A stretch of DNA of 19,741 nt from Actinomycetota bacterium (lineage in GTDB: Bacteria > Actinomycetota > Humimicrobiia > Humimicrobiales > Humimicrobiaceae). The translations under genes and the position numbers were made by a program. The notes below the pieces were generated by a model. That model made no database searches. It had not been told where the DNA came from and saw only the letters and a program-made list of their open reading frames with translations. This document shows, piece after piece, positions 1 through 9,592 of the stretch (its first letter is position 1; each line of letters opens with the position of its first letter). The stretch covers positions 1 through 19,741 of the forward strand of contig JAHIPJ010000216.1 in assembly GCA_018894445.1 (NCBI GenBank), read 5' to 3'.

Positions 1-5
1 AGGTT

Positions 6-542
6 ATGATAGAAAAAGCGTATATATTAAAAGAAGATGATATAGACAGGGTGATCAGGAGAATCTCACATGAGATACTGGAAAGAAACAAGGGTCCGGA
101 GAGTCTCGTTTTTATCGGCATTCAAAAAAGAGGGGTACCGCTTGCAGATAGAATAGCCAAAAATATTGAGAAGTTTGAAGGGACAGAAATTAAGGCGGGT
201 AAGCTTGATATAACCTTTTACAGGGATGATATTGGGCAGAACATAAAACCCAATGCCCGGATAACTGATATTTCTTTTGACATAGAGGGCAAGAATGTAA
301 TTCTGGTTGATGATGTGCTGTATACCGGAAGAACTGTAAGAGCAGCTCTGGATGCAATAATAGATTTTGGAAGGCCCAAATCTATACAGCTGGTGGTTTT
401 AATTGACAGAGGGCACAGGGAACTTCCTATAAGAGCAGATTATGTGGGAAAGAACCTCCCAACTTCACTTAATGAGTCTGTCGAGGTTAAGTTAAAAGAG
501 ACTGATGGTCTGGATAGTGTCATGGTAGTAGAAAAGGGATAA
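6..542 (+). CDS. pyrR: Bifunctional pyrimidine operon regulator / uracil phosphoribosyltransferase PyrR
   Basis: PyrR senses UMP and represses pyr genes by binding mRNA. Many homologues also convert uracil and PRPP to UMP. The 178-residue protein has normal family length. It shows the type I phosphoribosyltransferase fold: an early KRG segment (residues 41-43), the PRPP-binding loop [13 protein letters not shown] (98-110), and the PyrR-characteristic [19 protein letters not shown] region (132-150), where the family contacts RNA. The ATG at 6 is used; only 'agg' of a possible ribosome binding site is inside the window. It is first in the pyr operon, 2 bp before pyrB, so there is no room for a PyrR attenuator between pyrR and pyrB as in Bacillus. 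Any leader control must lie upstream of the window. Whether it works by attenuation or by blocking translation, as reported for mycobacteria, cannot be told here. Identity is secure. Confidence 0.96.
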   Translation: MIEKAYILKEDDIDRVIRRISHEILERNKGPESLVFIGIQKRGVPLADRIAKNIEKFEGTEIKAGKLDITFYRDDIGQNIKPNARITDISFDIEGKNVILVDDVLYTGRTVRAALDAIIDFGRPKSIQLVVLIDRGHRELPIRADYVGKNLPTSLNESVEVKLKETDGLDSVMVVEKG

Positions 543-544
543 CC

Positions 545-1465
545 ATGCTAAGTAAAAAAAGTATACTGGATGCTGACAGCCTGAGCCTGGAAGATATAAA
601 GCTGATACTTTCAAATGCCGATTCTTTTCTTGAAATATCAAGAAGGGATGTTAAAAAAGTCCCAACACTACGGGGTAAGACTGTAATTAACCTGTTTTTT
701 GAACCCAGTACCAGAACCAAGACTTCATTTGAGATTGCTGCAAAAAGGCTAAGCGCGGATATAATTAATTTTTCCCCCTCCACCAGCAGCCTAAAGAAAG
801 GTGAATCCATAATTGATACCATAAAAACCATACTTTCCATGAAAGTTGATCTGATTGTTATAAGACACAGTGACAGCGGAACGGTTAAGATGGTTGACAG
901 GTTTGTAGATATTCCGGTAATAAACGCCGGTGATGGTAAGTACCAGCATCCAACCCAGGCTCTGCTGGACCTTTATACTATAAAGAAAAGATTTGGCAAG
1001 TTTGAGGGATTAAAAGTAGCAATTGTGGGGGATTTTCTGGACAGCAGAGTGGCAAGATCCGATATGAACTTATTTGAAAAGATGGGTATGGATGTCACTA
1101 TAGTCTCTCCAACAATGTTCCTTCCTGAAGATTTTTCCGGTATGAAAGTAAAGCACTGTATAGATGATGTTATAGAGGATGCCGATATTGTATATATGCT
1201 AAGGATGCAGTTTGAAAGGCAGGATAGGAAATTTTATCCATCGGTAATGGAATATAACCGGTTCTTGACCCTGAATATGGATAGACTTGGTAAAATGAAA
1301 CCCGGCTCCATTGTCATGCACCCGGGACCTGTAAACAGGGGAATAGAGATTACCGATGAAGTAATGGATACCAGCGGAGAGCTGGCAGAAAAGATTGTAA
1401 TTGAAGAGCAGGTAACCTTTGGAGTAGCAGTTAGAATGGCAATACTTTATTTAATGTTAGGTTAA
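545..1465 (+). CDS. pyrB: Aspartate carbamoyltransferase catalytic subunit PyrB
   Basis: Second step of UMP synthesis: carbamoyl phosphate plus aspartate gives carbamoyl aspartate, in the cytoplasm. The 306-residue length is normal for a catalytic chain. The carbamoyl phosphate site STRTKTS is at residues 55-61. A lysine pair at 84-85 lies in the loop donated to the neighbouring active site. HPTQALLDL is at 135-143, and HPGPVNRGIEI at 259-269, the form found in Bacillus-type enzymes (HPAPVNRG). No pyrI regulatory subunit is present in the window, so the enzyme is probably an unregulated trimer. The ATG at 545 follows the pyrR stop by 2 bp and has a purine-rich AAAAGGG upstream. Identity is secure. 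Confidence 0.97.
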   Translation: MLSKKSILDADSLSLEDIKLILSNADSFLEISRRDVKKVPTLRGKTVINLFFEPSTRTKTSFEIAAKRLSADIINFSPSTSSLKKGESIIDTIKTILSMKVDLIVIRHSDSGTVKMVDRFVDIPVINAGDGKYQHPTQALLDLYTIKKRFGKFEGLKVAIVGDFLDSRVARSDMNLFEKMGMDVTIVSPTMFLPEDFSGMKVKHCIDDVIEDADIVYMLRMQFERQDRKFYPSVMEYNRFLTLNMDRLGKMKPGSIVMHPGPVNRGIEITDEVMDTSGELAEKIVIEEQVTFGVAVRMAILYLMLG

Positions 1466-1475
1466 AAATTTTTTT

Positions 1476-2774
1476 ATGAATAAGAATGAGAAAAAAAACG
1501 TGCTTGTAAAGTCAGGCAGGGTAATCGACCCTGAAAAGGGTAAGGAATTCATCTCCGATATTTATATCAAAAACGGAATCCTGGCTGAAATGGGGGAAAA
1601 TATTAAGGCGAAGGGAAAGGAAATAACCGAGATTGACGCAAAAGGCTGTATAGTCTGCCCCGGCTTTGTGGATATGCATGTGCATCTGCGTGACCCCGGC
1701 TTTGAAGATGAGGAGACCATTGAGACCGGAACATTAGCTGCGGTAAAAGGAGGAATAACTACAGTTGCCTGTATGCCCAATACCAGTCCTCCAATAGACA
1801 GTGAGTCTATGGTTAAATATATTTTAGAAAAATCAGAAGATGCAGCCTGCAGGGTCCTTCCTGTAGCCGCTATGACCCGGGGCCTTAAAGGCAGGGAGAT
1901 TACCGATATGGGGCTTTTGGCTGAAGCTGGGGCGGTTGGTTTTTCAGATGACGGCAGGTGTGTAGTAGACAGCAGGCTTATGTATGAGGTTATGAGATAT
2001 TCAACTCAATTTGGTCTTCCTCTGGTATTACATGAGGAAGATTACTCAGTATCCAGAGGAGGCCTTGTAAATGAAGGGCGCTACTCATCAATGCTGGGGC
2101 TTGATGGAATATCCAGCCTGAGTGATGATGTAATTATTGCAAGAGATATAATTCTTGCCGGCAGGAGCAGGGCTAAAATTCATATAACCCATGTAAGTAC
2201 ACGGGGCGGAGTTGAAATGATAAAAAAAGCCAGGGAAGGCGGGCTGGATATAACCTGTGATGTAACGCCGCATCACCTGTTCTTTAATGACAGTTATCTT
2301 ACTTCCTTTAATACCAACCTTAAGGTTAAGCCGCCCATAAGGAGCGAGGAAGACAGGCGGGCTCTTATAGAGGGCGTAAAAGAGGGAGTAATTGATGCCA
2401 TAGCAAGTGACCATGCCCCCCATCTTGATACTGAAAAAAATACAACTTTCAGGCTTGCTGAGTTTGGAACCATTGGACTTGAGACATTATTTAGCGCTGC
2501 TTTCAGCAAACTGTGCAGGGAGGAAAAAATAAGTCTTCCCGGATTTATAAGTTTGATTACCACATCACCCGCAAAAATTCTTGGTATTGATGCAGGGAAG
2601 ATAGAGGTGGGCAAAATTGCAAATATTACGGTAATAGATATGGAAGCGGAAGAGGAGATAAAAAGGGAAAGTTTTATTTCGAAAAGCAAAAATAGCGCTT
2701 TTATAGGGCAGAAGTTAAAGGGAAAGATAGTGTGCACCATAAGCAAAGGTAAATTAGTTTACAGGAGAGGATAA
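1476..2774 (+). CDS. pyrC: Dihydroorotase, class I, PyrC
   Basis: Third step of UMP synthesis: reversible cyclisation of carbamoyl aspartate to dihydroorotate by a zinc amidohydrolase. The 432-residue length is that of class I dihydroorotases, not the roughly 350-residue E. coli type. Metal ligands are visible: DMHVHLRDPG (66-75; H68, H70), GFSDDG (155-160), LHEE (H186), ITHVST (H239) and ASDHAPH (310-316; D312). All zinc ligands seem intact, so this is an active enzyme and not one of the inactive PyrC-like partner chains known from some species. The ATG at 1476 comes 10 bp after pyrB. It is preceded by a T-rich stretch with no good ribosome binding site, so translation may be coupled to pyrB. 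A GTG at 1500 is a less likely alternative start. Confidence 0.96.
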   Translation: MNKNEKKNVLVKSGRVIDPEKGKEFISDIYIKNGILAEMGENIKAKGKEITEIDAKGCIVCPGFVDMHVHLRDPGFEDEETIETGTLAAVKGGITTVACMPNTSPPIDSESMVKYILEKSEDAACRVLPVAAMTRGLKGREITDMGLLAEAGAVGFSDDGRCVVDSRLMYEVMRYSTQFGLPLVLHEEDYSVSRGGLVNEGRYSSMLGLDGISSLSDDVIIARDIILAGRSRAKIHITHVSTRGGVEMIKKAREGGLDITCDVTPHHLFFNDSYLTSFNTNLKVKPPIRSEEDRRALIEGVKEGVIDAIASDHAPHLDTEKNTTFRLAEFGTIGLETLFSAAFSKLCREEKISLPGFISLITTSPAKILGIDAGKIEVGKIANITVIDMEAEEEIKRESFISKSKNSAFIGQKLKGKIVCTISKGKLVYRRG

Positions 2775-2776
2775 CC

Positions 2777-3874
2777 TTGAAAGCAATACTTATGCTTGAA
2801 GATGGCAAAGTGTTTGAGGGCAGGAATTTTGGCTGCTCCGGAGAAGTGATAGGAGAAGTAGTATTTAATACATCTATGATTGGCTATCAGGAAATTTTAA
2901 CCGATCCTTCTTATTGTGAGCAAATAGTTACAATGACCTATCCTCAGATTGGAAACTACGGGATAAACAGCATGGACATAGAATCGGATAAAGTCCAGGT
3001 AAAGGGCTTTATTGTAAGGGAGTATCTTCCGGATTACAGCAACTGGCGGGCCGAGGAAAGCCTGGAGCAGTATCTTAAGAATTATAGAATTATCGGAATT
3101 TCGGAGATTGATACCAGGCAGCTGACCAGGCACATAAGAGTTGAAGGTGCCATGAAGGGTATAATTTCCACCGTGACTTTTGATGAGAACAAGTTACTCC
3201 AAAAGCTAAAAAGTTTCCCGGATATGGTAGGAAGGAACCTGGTAGACTTTGTCACCTGCAGAAAACCATATACATTCAATCCGAATAGAAAGAATTGTAA
3301 ATACAGCGTGGCCGTTTACGATTTCGGAGTAAAACTAAATATTTTAAGGTGCCTTTCCGATGCCGGATTCAGGGTAAAGGTAGTTCCTGCGTCCATGGAC
3401 CCTGAAGAAGTTCTGGCAATGAATACCAGCGGCGTTCTTCTGTCCAACGGGCCCGGCGATCCGGCGGCGGTGGATTACGCTATCTTAAACATAAGGAAGC
3501 TGATTGGAAAAAAACCCCTGTTTGGAATCTGCCTGGGACACCAGCTTCTCGCCCTCGCCCTGGGAGCTAAAACCTATAAATTAAAATTCGGCCACCATGG
3601 GGCAAACCATCCGGTTAAAAATCTGGACAGCGGTAAAGTAGAGGTAACCACCCAGAATCACGGATTTTCGGTGGATATTGATTCGCTGAAAAGCATTAAG
3701 GCTACCGGGTATAGGGTAACCCACCTCAACTTAAATGACGGTACCATAGAAGGCATTGAGTACCCCGGGATAGGCGCGCTTACAATACAGCATCATCCTG
3801 AAGCAGGTCCCGGTCCTCATGATTCCAGATATATATTCAGCAGGTTTGCAGAGATTATCAGCAACTTTAACTGA
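2777..3874 (+). CDS. carA: Carbamoyl-phosphate synthase small (glutaminase) subunit CarA
   Basis: CarA hydrolyses glutamine and passes ammonia to CarB for carbamoyl phosphate synthesis, the first step of pyrimidine and arginine synthesis. The 365 residues cover the CarA-specific N-terminal domain (about 1-165) and a class I glutamine amidotransferase domain (about 175-360). The nucleophile is C252 in GICLGHQ (250-256). The other triad members are H340 and E342 in QHHPEA. The glycine-rich LLSNGPGDP is at 221-229 and FGHHGANHPV at 271-280. The start is TTG at 2777, set by a strong AGGAGAGG ribosome binding site at 2763-2770, 2 bp after the pyrC stop. Being inside the pyr operon, it should be regulated with pyrimidine rather than arginine synthesis. 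Its 3' half is noticeably GC-richer than most of the window. Confidence 0.97.
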   Translation: MKAILMLEDGKVFEGRNFGCSGEVIGEVVFNTSMIGYQEILTDPSYCEQIVTMTYPQIGNYGINSMDIESDKVQVKGFIVREYLPDYSNWRAEESLEQYLKNYRIIGISEIDTRQLTRHIRVEGAMKGIISTVTFDENKLLQKLKSFPDMVGRNLVDFVTCRKPYTFNPNRKNCKYSVAVYDFGVKLNILRCLSDAGFRVKVVPASMDPEEVLAMNTSGVLLSNGPGDPAAVDYAILNIRKLIGKKPLFGICLGHQLLALALGAKTYKLKFGHHGANHPVKNLDSGKVEVTTQNHGFSVDIDSLKSIKATGYRVTHLNLNDGTIEGIEYPGIGALTIQHHPEAGPGPHDSRYIFSRFAEIISNFN

Positions 3875-3890
3875 AGAAAGATAGAAATTT

Positions 3891-6800
3891 ATGCCCAGAA
3901 GAAAAGATATAAAAAAGGTAATGATTATAGGTTCAGGACCAATAGTCATTGGACAGGCCTGTGAGTTTGATTATTCTGGGACTCAAGGGTGCAAGGTATT
4001 AAAGGAAGAAGGATATAAGGTAATCCTGGTAAACAGCAATCCTGCAACCATTATGACTGATCCGGAGTTTGCTGATAAGACTTATATAGAACCGCTGAAT
4101 TTTGAATTTGTGGAAAAGATTATAAAAAGGGAGAGGCCGGATGCCATCCTTCCCACACTGGGAGGGCAGACCGGCCTTAATATCGCGGTCATGCTGGCAA
4201 AGGAAAAAGTCCTTTCAAAATACGGGGTAGAGCTTATCGGGGCGGATGTGGATGCCATAAATAAGGCCGAAGACAGGGAAAAATTTAAGGAATCCATGGC
4301 AAATATCGGACTTTATGTTCCTCCCAGCGGATATGCACGCAGCCTGAGCGAAGCTCTGGAAATCAGCCGTAGGTTAAAATTTCCGCTGGTAGTGAGGCCC
4401 AGTTTTACCCTGGGCGGCCTGGGTGGAGGTGTGGCTTTCAATAAAGAAGAATTTACCGATATTGTCACCAGAGGGCTGGATCTTTCTCCCATAGCAAAGG
4501 TGCTGGTGGAAAAATCGGTAGCGGGCTGGAAAGAATATGAGCTCGAGGTTATGAGGGATAAGAATGACAATGTGGTTATAGTCTGCTCCATTGAAAACTT
4601 TGACCCTATGGGAGTGCATACCGGAGACAGCATTACTGTGGCCCCTGCCCAGACCCTGACCGATAGAGAATATCAGGTAATGAGAAATGCCGCGATAGCT
4701 GTTATAAGAGAGATCGGGGTAGAGACCGGCGGATCCAATATACAGTTTGCGGTAAATCCGGAAACCGGGAAGATGGCTGTAATTGAGATGAATCCCAGGG
4801 TTTCCAGGAGCAGTGCTCTGGCTTCCAAGGCTACCGGGTTTCCTATTGCCAAAATTGCCACCAAACTGGCAGTGGGCTATACTCTTGATGAGATACCCAA
4901 TGATATTACCAAAAAGACCCCGGCCTGCTTCGAACCTTCAATTGATTATGTGGTGGTGAAATTTCCCCGGTGGGCCTTTGAAAAATTTCCCGGAACGGAT
5001 ATAAGCCTCACTACCAGGATGAAATCGGTTGGAGAGGCGATGGCCATTGGAAGGACTTTTAAGGAAGCCCTCCAAAAATCAATAAGGTCCCTGGAGATTG
5101 ACCGGTACGGGCTAGGAGCGGATGGGATGGACGATATAACCGAGGAACTGCTCGATAAAAAACTTTCTATACCCAATCAGGACCGCGTATTTTATATAAA
5201 GTTTGCCTTTGAACAGGGAAGAAGTGTTGAGGATATATACAGGTACACCAGAATAGATCCCTGGTTTTTAAATAATATAAAGCAGCTGGTGGAATTTGAA
5301 AAAGCCTTTAAGGGCTGCGGCCTGGGAAACATAACCAGAGAGCTGCTTTATGAGGCTAAAAGATATGGTTATTCGGATATGCAGCTGGGATATCTCTGCA
5401 GCTGCAGCGAGGATGAAATAAGAGCCCTGCGCAAGAAGATGAGAGTAATTGCCACCTTTAAAACAGTGGATACCTGCGCCGCTGAATTCGAGGCTTATAC
5501 TCCCTATTACTATTCCACTTATGAGACCGAGGATGAAATTTTACTTTCCGCCAGGAAGAAAATTGTAATTCTGGGCAGCGGACCAAATCGTATCGGACAG
5601 GGAATAGAATTTGATTACTGCTGTGTGCATGCCTCTTTTGCCCTGCACGATGCAGGTTTTGAGACTATAATGGTTAACTGTAATCCTGAAACTGTAAGCA
5701 CCGATTATGATACCTCGGACCGCCTGTATTTTGAGCCTTTAACCTTCGAAGATGTTTTAAATATTGTGGAAGCTGAAAAACCTTATGGAGTTATAGTACA
5801 GTTTGGAGGTCAGACTCCACTAAAGCTTGCCTTAAGGCTCCAGAAGGCGGGTGTAAATATTCTAGGAACATCGCCTGATAGTATTGATCTTGCTGAAGAC
5901 CGGAAAAGATTTGGTTCCATGCTTAAGAAACTTAATATTCCCCAGGCTGAAAACGGGACTGCTATGGATGTTAATAAGGCAAAAAAAATAGCCAAAAGGA
6001 TAGGCTACCCAGTACTGGTAAGGCCTTCCTATGTACTGGGCGGAAGAGCTATGAATATAGTCTATACTGAAGAAAGCCTTATTGATTATGTAAAGGATGC
6101 TGTGGTGGTATCCTATGACAGACCAATACTGATTGATAAGTTTTTAGAGCGGGCAATAGAAGTTGATGTTGATGCTGTTTTTGATGGAGAGGATATTTTC
6201 ATTGGCGGGATTATGGAACATATAGAGGAAGCAGGGATACACTCGGGTGATAGTGCATGTGTAATACCGCCTTTTACTTTAAGTAAGAAGATAATAGAGG
6301 TCATTAAGGATTACACTTACAGGATGGCAAAAGAGCTCAAGGTAGTGGGGCTTATGAATATTCAATATGCCATAAAAGATTCTGTGGTTTATGTACTGGA
6401 AGCCAACCCTCGAGCTTCGCGTACGGTTCCTTTTGTAAGCAAATCCATCGGTGTCCCCCTGGCAAAGATAGCCGCTCTGGTAATGACCGGCAGGAAGTTA
6501 AAAAATATTGATTTCAAAAGAGTTGATCCCACATCGCTTGGTTATTACAGTATTAAGGAAGCGGTACTGCCATTTAACAGATTCCCCGGTGTGGATACCA
6601 TACTGGGTCCTGAGATGAAATCTACAGGTGAAGTAATGGGTATAGACAGAAGTTTTGGAATTGCCTTTGCTAAATCCCAGATTTCCACCAATCAGGTCTT
6701 TCCTACTTCAGGTTCGGTGTTTATAAGTGTTAATGATGAGGATAAGGACACAATAATAGGTATAGCCAGAAACCTGTCCAAACTGGGTTTTAATATAATT

Positions 6801-7100
6801 TCTACCAAGGGAACCGGGGATACGCTGGAAGAAAACGGGATAAAATGTCATAAGGTCCTGAAGATTAGAGAAGGAAGACCTAATGTATTGGATATGATAA
6901 AGAATGGTGAAATTGACCTTATTATAAATACTCCTGAAGGCAGAATTGCCAGAAGTGACGGGTATTATCTGAGGACTGCGGCAGTTCTTCACAATGTGCC
7001 TTCAGTTACCACCATATCGGGAGCTTCAGCTTTGGTGCAGGGGATACAGGAGATGAAATCCAACTCTAAAGTTAAAGTTAAACCTATACAGGAATATTGA
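3891..7100 (+). CDS. carB: Carbamoyl-phosphate synthase large subunit CarB
   Basis: CarB makes carbamoyl phosphate from bicarbonate, two ATP and ammonia channelled from CarA. The 1069 residues match the full-length bacterial family. There are two homologous halves. The first starts with the nucleotide-fold motif [11 protein letters not shown] near residue 12, and its ATP-grasp domain makes carboxyphosphate. The second starts with [11 protein letters not shown] near 558, and its ATP-grasp domain phosphorylates carbamate. The oligomerisation region lies between about 400 and 550. From about 937 there is a methylglyoxal-synthase-like allosteric domain. In it T972, T975 (STKGT) and K991 (LKIREGRP) match E. 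coli T974, T977 and K993, residues that bind UMP/IMP, so nucleotide feedback control is likely retained. The ATG at 3891 is 16 bp after carA with a weak GAAGAAAG upstream. The stop TGA overlaps the pyrK start. Confidence 0.98.
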   Translation: MPRRKDIKKVMIIGSGPIVIGQACEFDYSGTQGCKVLKEEGYKVILVNSNPATIMTDPEFADKTYIEPLNFEFVEKIIKRERPDAILPTLGGQTGLNIAVMLAKEKVLSKYGVELIGADVDAINKAEDREKFKESMANIGLYVPPSGYARSLSEALEISRRLKFPLVVRPSFTLGGLGGGVAFNKEEFTDIVTRGLDLSPIAKVLVEKSVAGWKEYELEVMRDKNDNVVIVCSIENFDPMGVHTGDSITVAPAQTLTDREYQVMRNAAIAVIREIGVETGGSNIQFAVNPETGKMAVIEMNPRVSRSSALASKATGFPIAKIATKLAVGYTLDEIPNDITKKTPACFEPSIDYVVVKFPRWAFEKFPGTDISLTTRMKSVGEAMAIGRTFKEALQKSIRSLEIDRYGLGADGMDDITEELLDKKLSIPNQDRVFYIKFAFEQGRSVEDIYRYTRIDPWFLNNIKQLVEFEKAFKGCGLGNITRELLYEAKRYGYSDMQLGYLCSCSEDEIRALRKKMRVIATFKTVDTCAAEFEAYTPYYYSTYETEDEILLSARKKIVILGSGPNRIGQGIEFDYCCVHASFALHDAGFETIMVNCNPETVSTDYDTSDRLYFEPLTFEDVLNIVEAEKPYGVIVQFGGQTPLKLALRLQKAGVNILGTSPDSIDLAEDRKRFGSMLKKLNIPQAENGTAMDVNKAKKIAKRIGYPVLVRPSYVLGGRAMNIVYTEESLIDYVKDAVVVSYDRPILIDKFLERAIEVDVDAVFDGEDIFIGGIMEHIEEAGIHSGDSACVIPPFTLSKKIIEVIKDYTYRMAKELKVVGLMNIQYAIKDSVVYVLEANPRASRTVPFVSKSIGVPLAKIAALVMTGRKLKNIDFKRVDPTSLGYYSIKEAVLPFNRFPGVDTILGPEMKSTGEVMGIDRSFGIAFAKSQISTNQVFPTSGSVFISVNDEDKDTIIGIARNLSKLGFNIISTKGTGDTLEENGIKCHKVLKIREGRPNVLDMIKNGEIDLIINTPEGRIARSDGYYLRTAAVLHNVPSVTTISGASALVQGIQEMKSNSKVKVKPIQEY

Positions 7101-7894
7101 TGAAATTATTAACCGGAGAAATACTTTCTAATGAAAAATATAGCGATAATCTCTACAAGATGGAGATTTTTTCGCCATATATATGTAAGAATGCTACAGC
7201 AGGCCAGTTTATTAATGTGAAATGCTCACCTGAGGGCGTGCTTGATCCTCTGCTGAGACGGCCATTTGGTATTTTTAATATTGAGAAAAAATTTAATGTT
7301 TTTTCCATGTTATACCGGGTAAAAGGCAGGGGCACCAAATTCATCTCCGGACTTAAGAGTGGAGATATGCTGGATTTCGCCGGGCCAATGGGAAATGGAA
7401 TAGATTTAAATGGGAATGAAAATAATATACTCCTGATTGGAGGTGGTATTGGCATAGCCCCTCTGTATCTTATAGCAAAGGTTGCCGGCGAAATGAAAAA
7501 AAATGTATTTTTTGCTGCAGGATTTAAAGATAATAGTTACCTAAGATGGGAAAAAGATTTAATTGAACTTAAGATAAATTATGCTGTGCTTACCGAGGAT
7601 GGTTCCTGGGGAGAAAAAGGCCTGGTTTCAGATTATGTTTGGAATAATATGAAATCATTTAAAAATTTTGATATTTATTGCTGCGGGCCGAGGGATATGC
7701 TTAAAACCCTGCAGAATATTTATAAGGATAGAAATAATAAAGTAACCGCACTTCTTGAGGAAAGAATGGCCTGCGGAGTAGGAGTTTGTGCCGGATGTGT
7801 GGTAAAGTTAAGAAAAGGGAAAAAAGGATTTTCTTATAAGAAGGTTTGTAAGGATGGGCCTGCATTTAATCTGGGGGAGGTAATATTTGACTGA
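7100..7894 (+). CDS. pyrK: Dihydroorotate dehydrogenase electron transfer subunit PyrK
   Basis: PyrK carries FAD and a [2Fe-2S] cluster and passes electrons from class 1B PyrD to NAD+, forming a PyrD2PyrK2 complex in the cytoplasm. With the ATG at 7100 it has 264 residues, normal length. Domains in order: FAD-binding barrel (about 1-100) with RRPFGI (53-58); NAD-binding fold (about 108-215) with GGGIGIAPLY (114-123) and CGPRDM (195-200); and a C-terminal iron-sulfur motif with C225, C230, C233 and C250, the expected C-x4-C-x2-C-xn-C pattern. A TTG at 7097 could add one residue, but the ATG overlapping the carB stop (ATGA) is the better start; AGGAAT just upstream is the likely ribosome binding site. 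Its position before pyrD is as in Bacillus and predicts NAD+-linked rather than quinone-linked orotate formation. Confidence 0.95.
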   Translation: MKLLTGEILSNEKYSDNLYKMEIFSPYICKNATAGQFINVKCSPEGVLDPLLRRPFGIFNIEKKFNVFSMLYRVKGRGTKFISGLKSGDMLDFAGPMGNGIDLNGNENNILLIGGGIGIAPLYLIAKVAGEMKKNVFFAAGFKDNSYLRWEKDLIELKINYAVLTEDGSWGEKGLVSDYVWNNMKSFKNFDIYCCGPRDMLKTLQNIYKDRNNKVTALLEERMACGVGVCAGCVVKLRKGKKGFSYKKVCKDGPAFNLGEVIFD

Positions 7895-8852
7895 ACAGGA
7901 TAGCTTATTTTCATATGAAACGGATACCGGAGGAAATGGGTTCAGCCTGTCAGTAAGGCTTGGAAGAATAAAACTGGATAATCCGGTAATAGCATGTTCT
8001 GGCACTTTCGCCTGTGGATTGGAATACAGCCAGTTTTATAATACTGCCATACTTGGAGCAGTAACAACCAAAAGCTATTCATTAAAACCCATAGAGGGAA
8101 ATCCTCCGCCCAGGATTTGCGAGACTGCCTCCGGGATGTTAAACTCTATTGGCCTTCAAAATGATGGGATAGATATATTTATAAAGAAGCACCTGCACGA
8201 GGCCGAGAAATTAGGGATAAAAATTATTTTAAGTATATTCGGGCAGGATCCGGAAGAGTTCAGGAAAGTGGCATCCAGGGCTGCGGATATTAAGGAAAGA
8301 ATTATTGCGGTGGAGCTTAATCTCTCCTGTCCAAATGTTAAAAATGGAGGAATGGCCTTTAGCGCTATGCCTGACGAAGTTGAAAAGATAGTAAGTTCAA
8401 CGGTAAGTATTTTAAATATCCCGGTTATAGCCAAACTCAGTCCCAATCATCAGAATCTGGTTGAAGCAGCTATGGCGGCAAAAAAAGGAGGAGCGGAAGC
8501 ATTATCAGTAATAAATACTGTAGTAGGTATGGCTGTAGATATAGAAACATTCATGCCCAGATTAGGCAATGTCCTTGGAGGTCTTTCAGGTCCGGCAGTA
8601 AAGCCAATTGCTCTGGCAAAGGTTTATTCTCTGACCAGGGAAAAAATCCTCCCTGTTATTGGAATGGGCGGCGTTTTTAGCTGGCAGGATGCTCTGGAAT
8701 TTCTGGTGGTAGGTGCCAGTGCAGTAGGGATTGGTACTGCAAATTTCATACAGTATGATGTCGGGGAAAAGATAATAGAAGGTTTAAGGAACTATCTTAA
8801 GGAGAAAAAAATTTATGATATTAATGAAGTAATAGGAAGGCTTAGAACTTGA
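7887..8852 (+). CDS. pyrD: Dihydroorotate dehydrogenase class 1B catalytic subunit PyrD
   Basis: Fourth step of UMP synthesis: oxidation of dihydroorotate to orotate with FMN. It belongs to class 1B because the catalytic base is a cysteine (C148 in LNLSCPNVKNGG, 144-155), there is no N-terminal membrane segment as in class 2, and it overlaps pyrK. The FMN phosphate region is seen in GGLSGPAVKP (231-240) and IGMGGV (258-263). The protein has 321 residues. The first 18 or so, before LSVRLGRIKLDNPV, are an extra polar leader compared with the usual family start. The TTG at 7887 is strongly supported by GGGGGAGG at 7873-7880, and no later in-frame ATG precedes the conserved region. The 8-bp overlap with pyrK suggests coupled translation and balanced subunits. 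Confidence 0.95.
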   Translation: MTEQDSLFSYETDTGGNGFSLSVRLGRIKLDNPVIACSGTFACGLEYSQFYNTAILGAVTTKSYSLKPIEGNPPPRICETASGMLNSIGLQNDGIDIFIKKHLHEAEKLGIKIILSIFGQDPEEFRKVASRAADIKERIIAVELNLSCPNVKNGGMAFSAMPDEVEKIVSSTVSILNIPVIAKLSPNHQNLVEAAMAAKKGGAEALSVINTVVGMAVDIETFMPRLGNVLGGLSGPAVKPIALAKVYSLTREKILPVIGMGGVFSWQDALEFLVVGASAVGIGTANFIQYDVGEKIIEGLRNYLKEKKIYDINEVIGRLRT

Positions 8853-9592
8853 AAGGTAAAAAATTATCCTTAAAAGACAGATTAATTGTAAGTCTGGATA
8901 CAAATAATAAAAGTGATGTTGTAAGTATGTGCAGGAAAATTTCCGGAAAGGTATCAACTTTAAAATTAGGTCTGGAACTGATATATGGTGTTGGACTGGA
9001 GGTAATTGATACAGTAAAGAGTTTTGGTTATAAGGTAATGCTTGACGCAAAGCTTCTTGATATACCCAATATAGTAAAGAGTGCTGTGGAAGCTATTGGA
9101 GGTCTTGGTGTCAGCGCAGTGACCATACATACGCTGGGTGGAAGGCAAATGCTCGAGCAGACACGGGAAATATTGGAAAAGCAGTCAGAATCAAGAGCTA
9201 AATTCAGACCACTTCTATTTGGGGTTACCATTCTTACTAGCCTGGATGATAAGGATCTTAAGGCTTTAGGCTTTAAAGGGGATTTCCTGTATTCTGTTTT
9301 AAGTTTAGCCGGTATTGCCATTGATGCAGGAACAGATGGAATAATATGCTCACCAAATGAAGTTGATGCAATAAGAAAAAAATTCGGCACCGGTTTTTAT
9401 ATTGCCACTCCCGGAATCAGACTTCCAGAAGATGCAGCTGGAGACCAAAAAAGGATAAACACTCCCGAAGAGGCGATGTCCAGGGGAGCAGACTTTATAA
9501 TTGTGGGCCGTTCGATAACTACCAGGAAAGATGTAGGTGGCACTATAGATTTATATCTGGAAAAGATAGAAAGGACACTGGGCCATGCTTAA
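8849..9592 (+). CDS. pyrF: Orotidine 5'-phosphate decarboxylase PyrF
   Basis: Last step of UMP synthesis: decarboxylation of OMP to UMP. The 247 residues form the usual TIM-barrel length. The catalytic charge network is visible as D66-x-K68-x-x-D71 in LDAKLLDIPN (65-74), with K39 in LKLGLE. The phosphate-gripping segments ATPGIR (186-191) and GADFIIVGRSIT (213-224) are intact. This is the bacterial type I family, as in E. coli and Bacillus. It differs from the larger mycobacterial type 2 enzyme, which is notable given the actinobacterial-type genes downstream. The start is TTG at 8849, overlapping the pyrD stop by 4 bp, with GGAAGG about 8 bp upstream. Confidence 0.96.
   Translation: MKGKKLSLKDRLIVSLDTNNKSDVVSMCRKISGKVSTLKLGLELIYGVGLEVIDTVKSFGYKVMLDAKLLDIPNIVKSAVEAIGGLGVSAVTIHTLGGRQMLEQTREILEKQSESRAKFRPLLFGVTILTSLDDKDLKALGFKGDFLYSVLSLAGIAIDAGTDGIICSPNEVDAIRKKFGTGFYIATPGIRLPEDAAGDQKRINTPEEAMSRGADFIIVGRSITTRKDVGGTIDLYLEKIERTLGHA

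Noticed and set aside
1464..1476. A5-T7 run between pyrB and pyrC resembling the tail of a terminator
   Set aside because: No stable G-C-rich hairpin precedes the T-run, and the genes are 10 bp apart in an evident operon.
2294..2746. A 150-codon open frame on the minus strand inside pyrC
   Set aside because: It lies wholly within a clear pyrC coding region, has low-complexity Ser/Ile/Leu content expected of an antisense shadow, and shows no recognisable domain.
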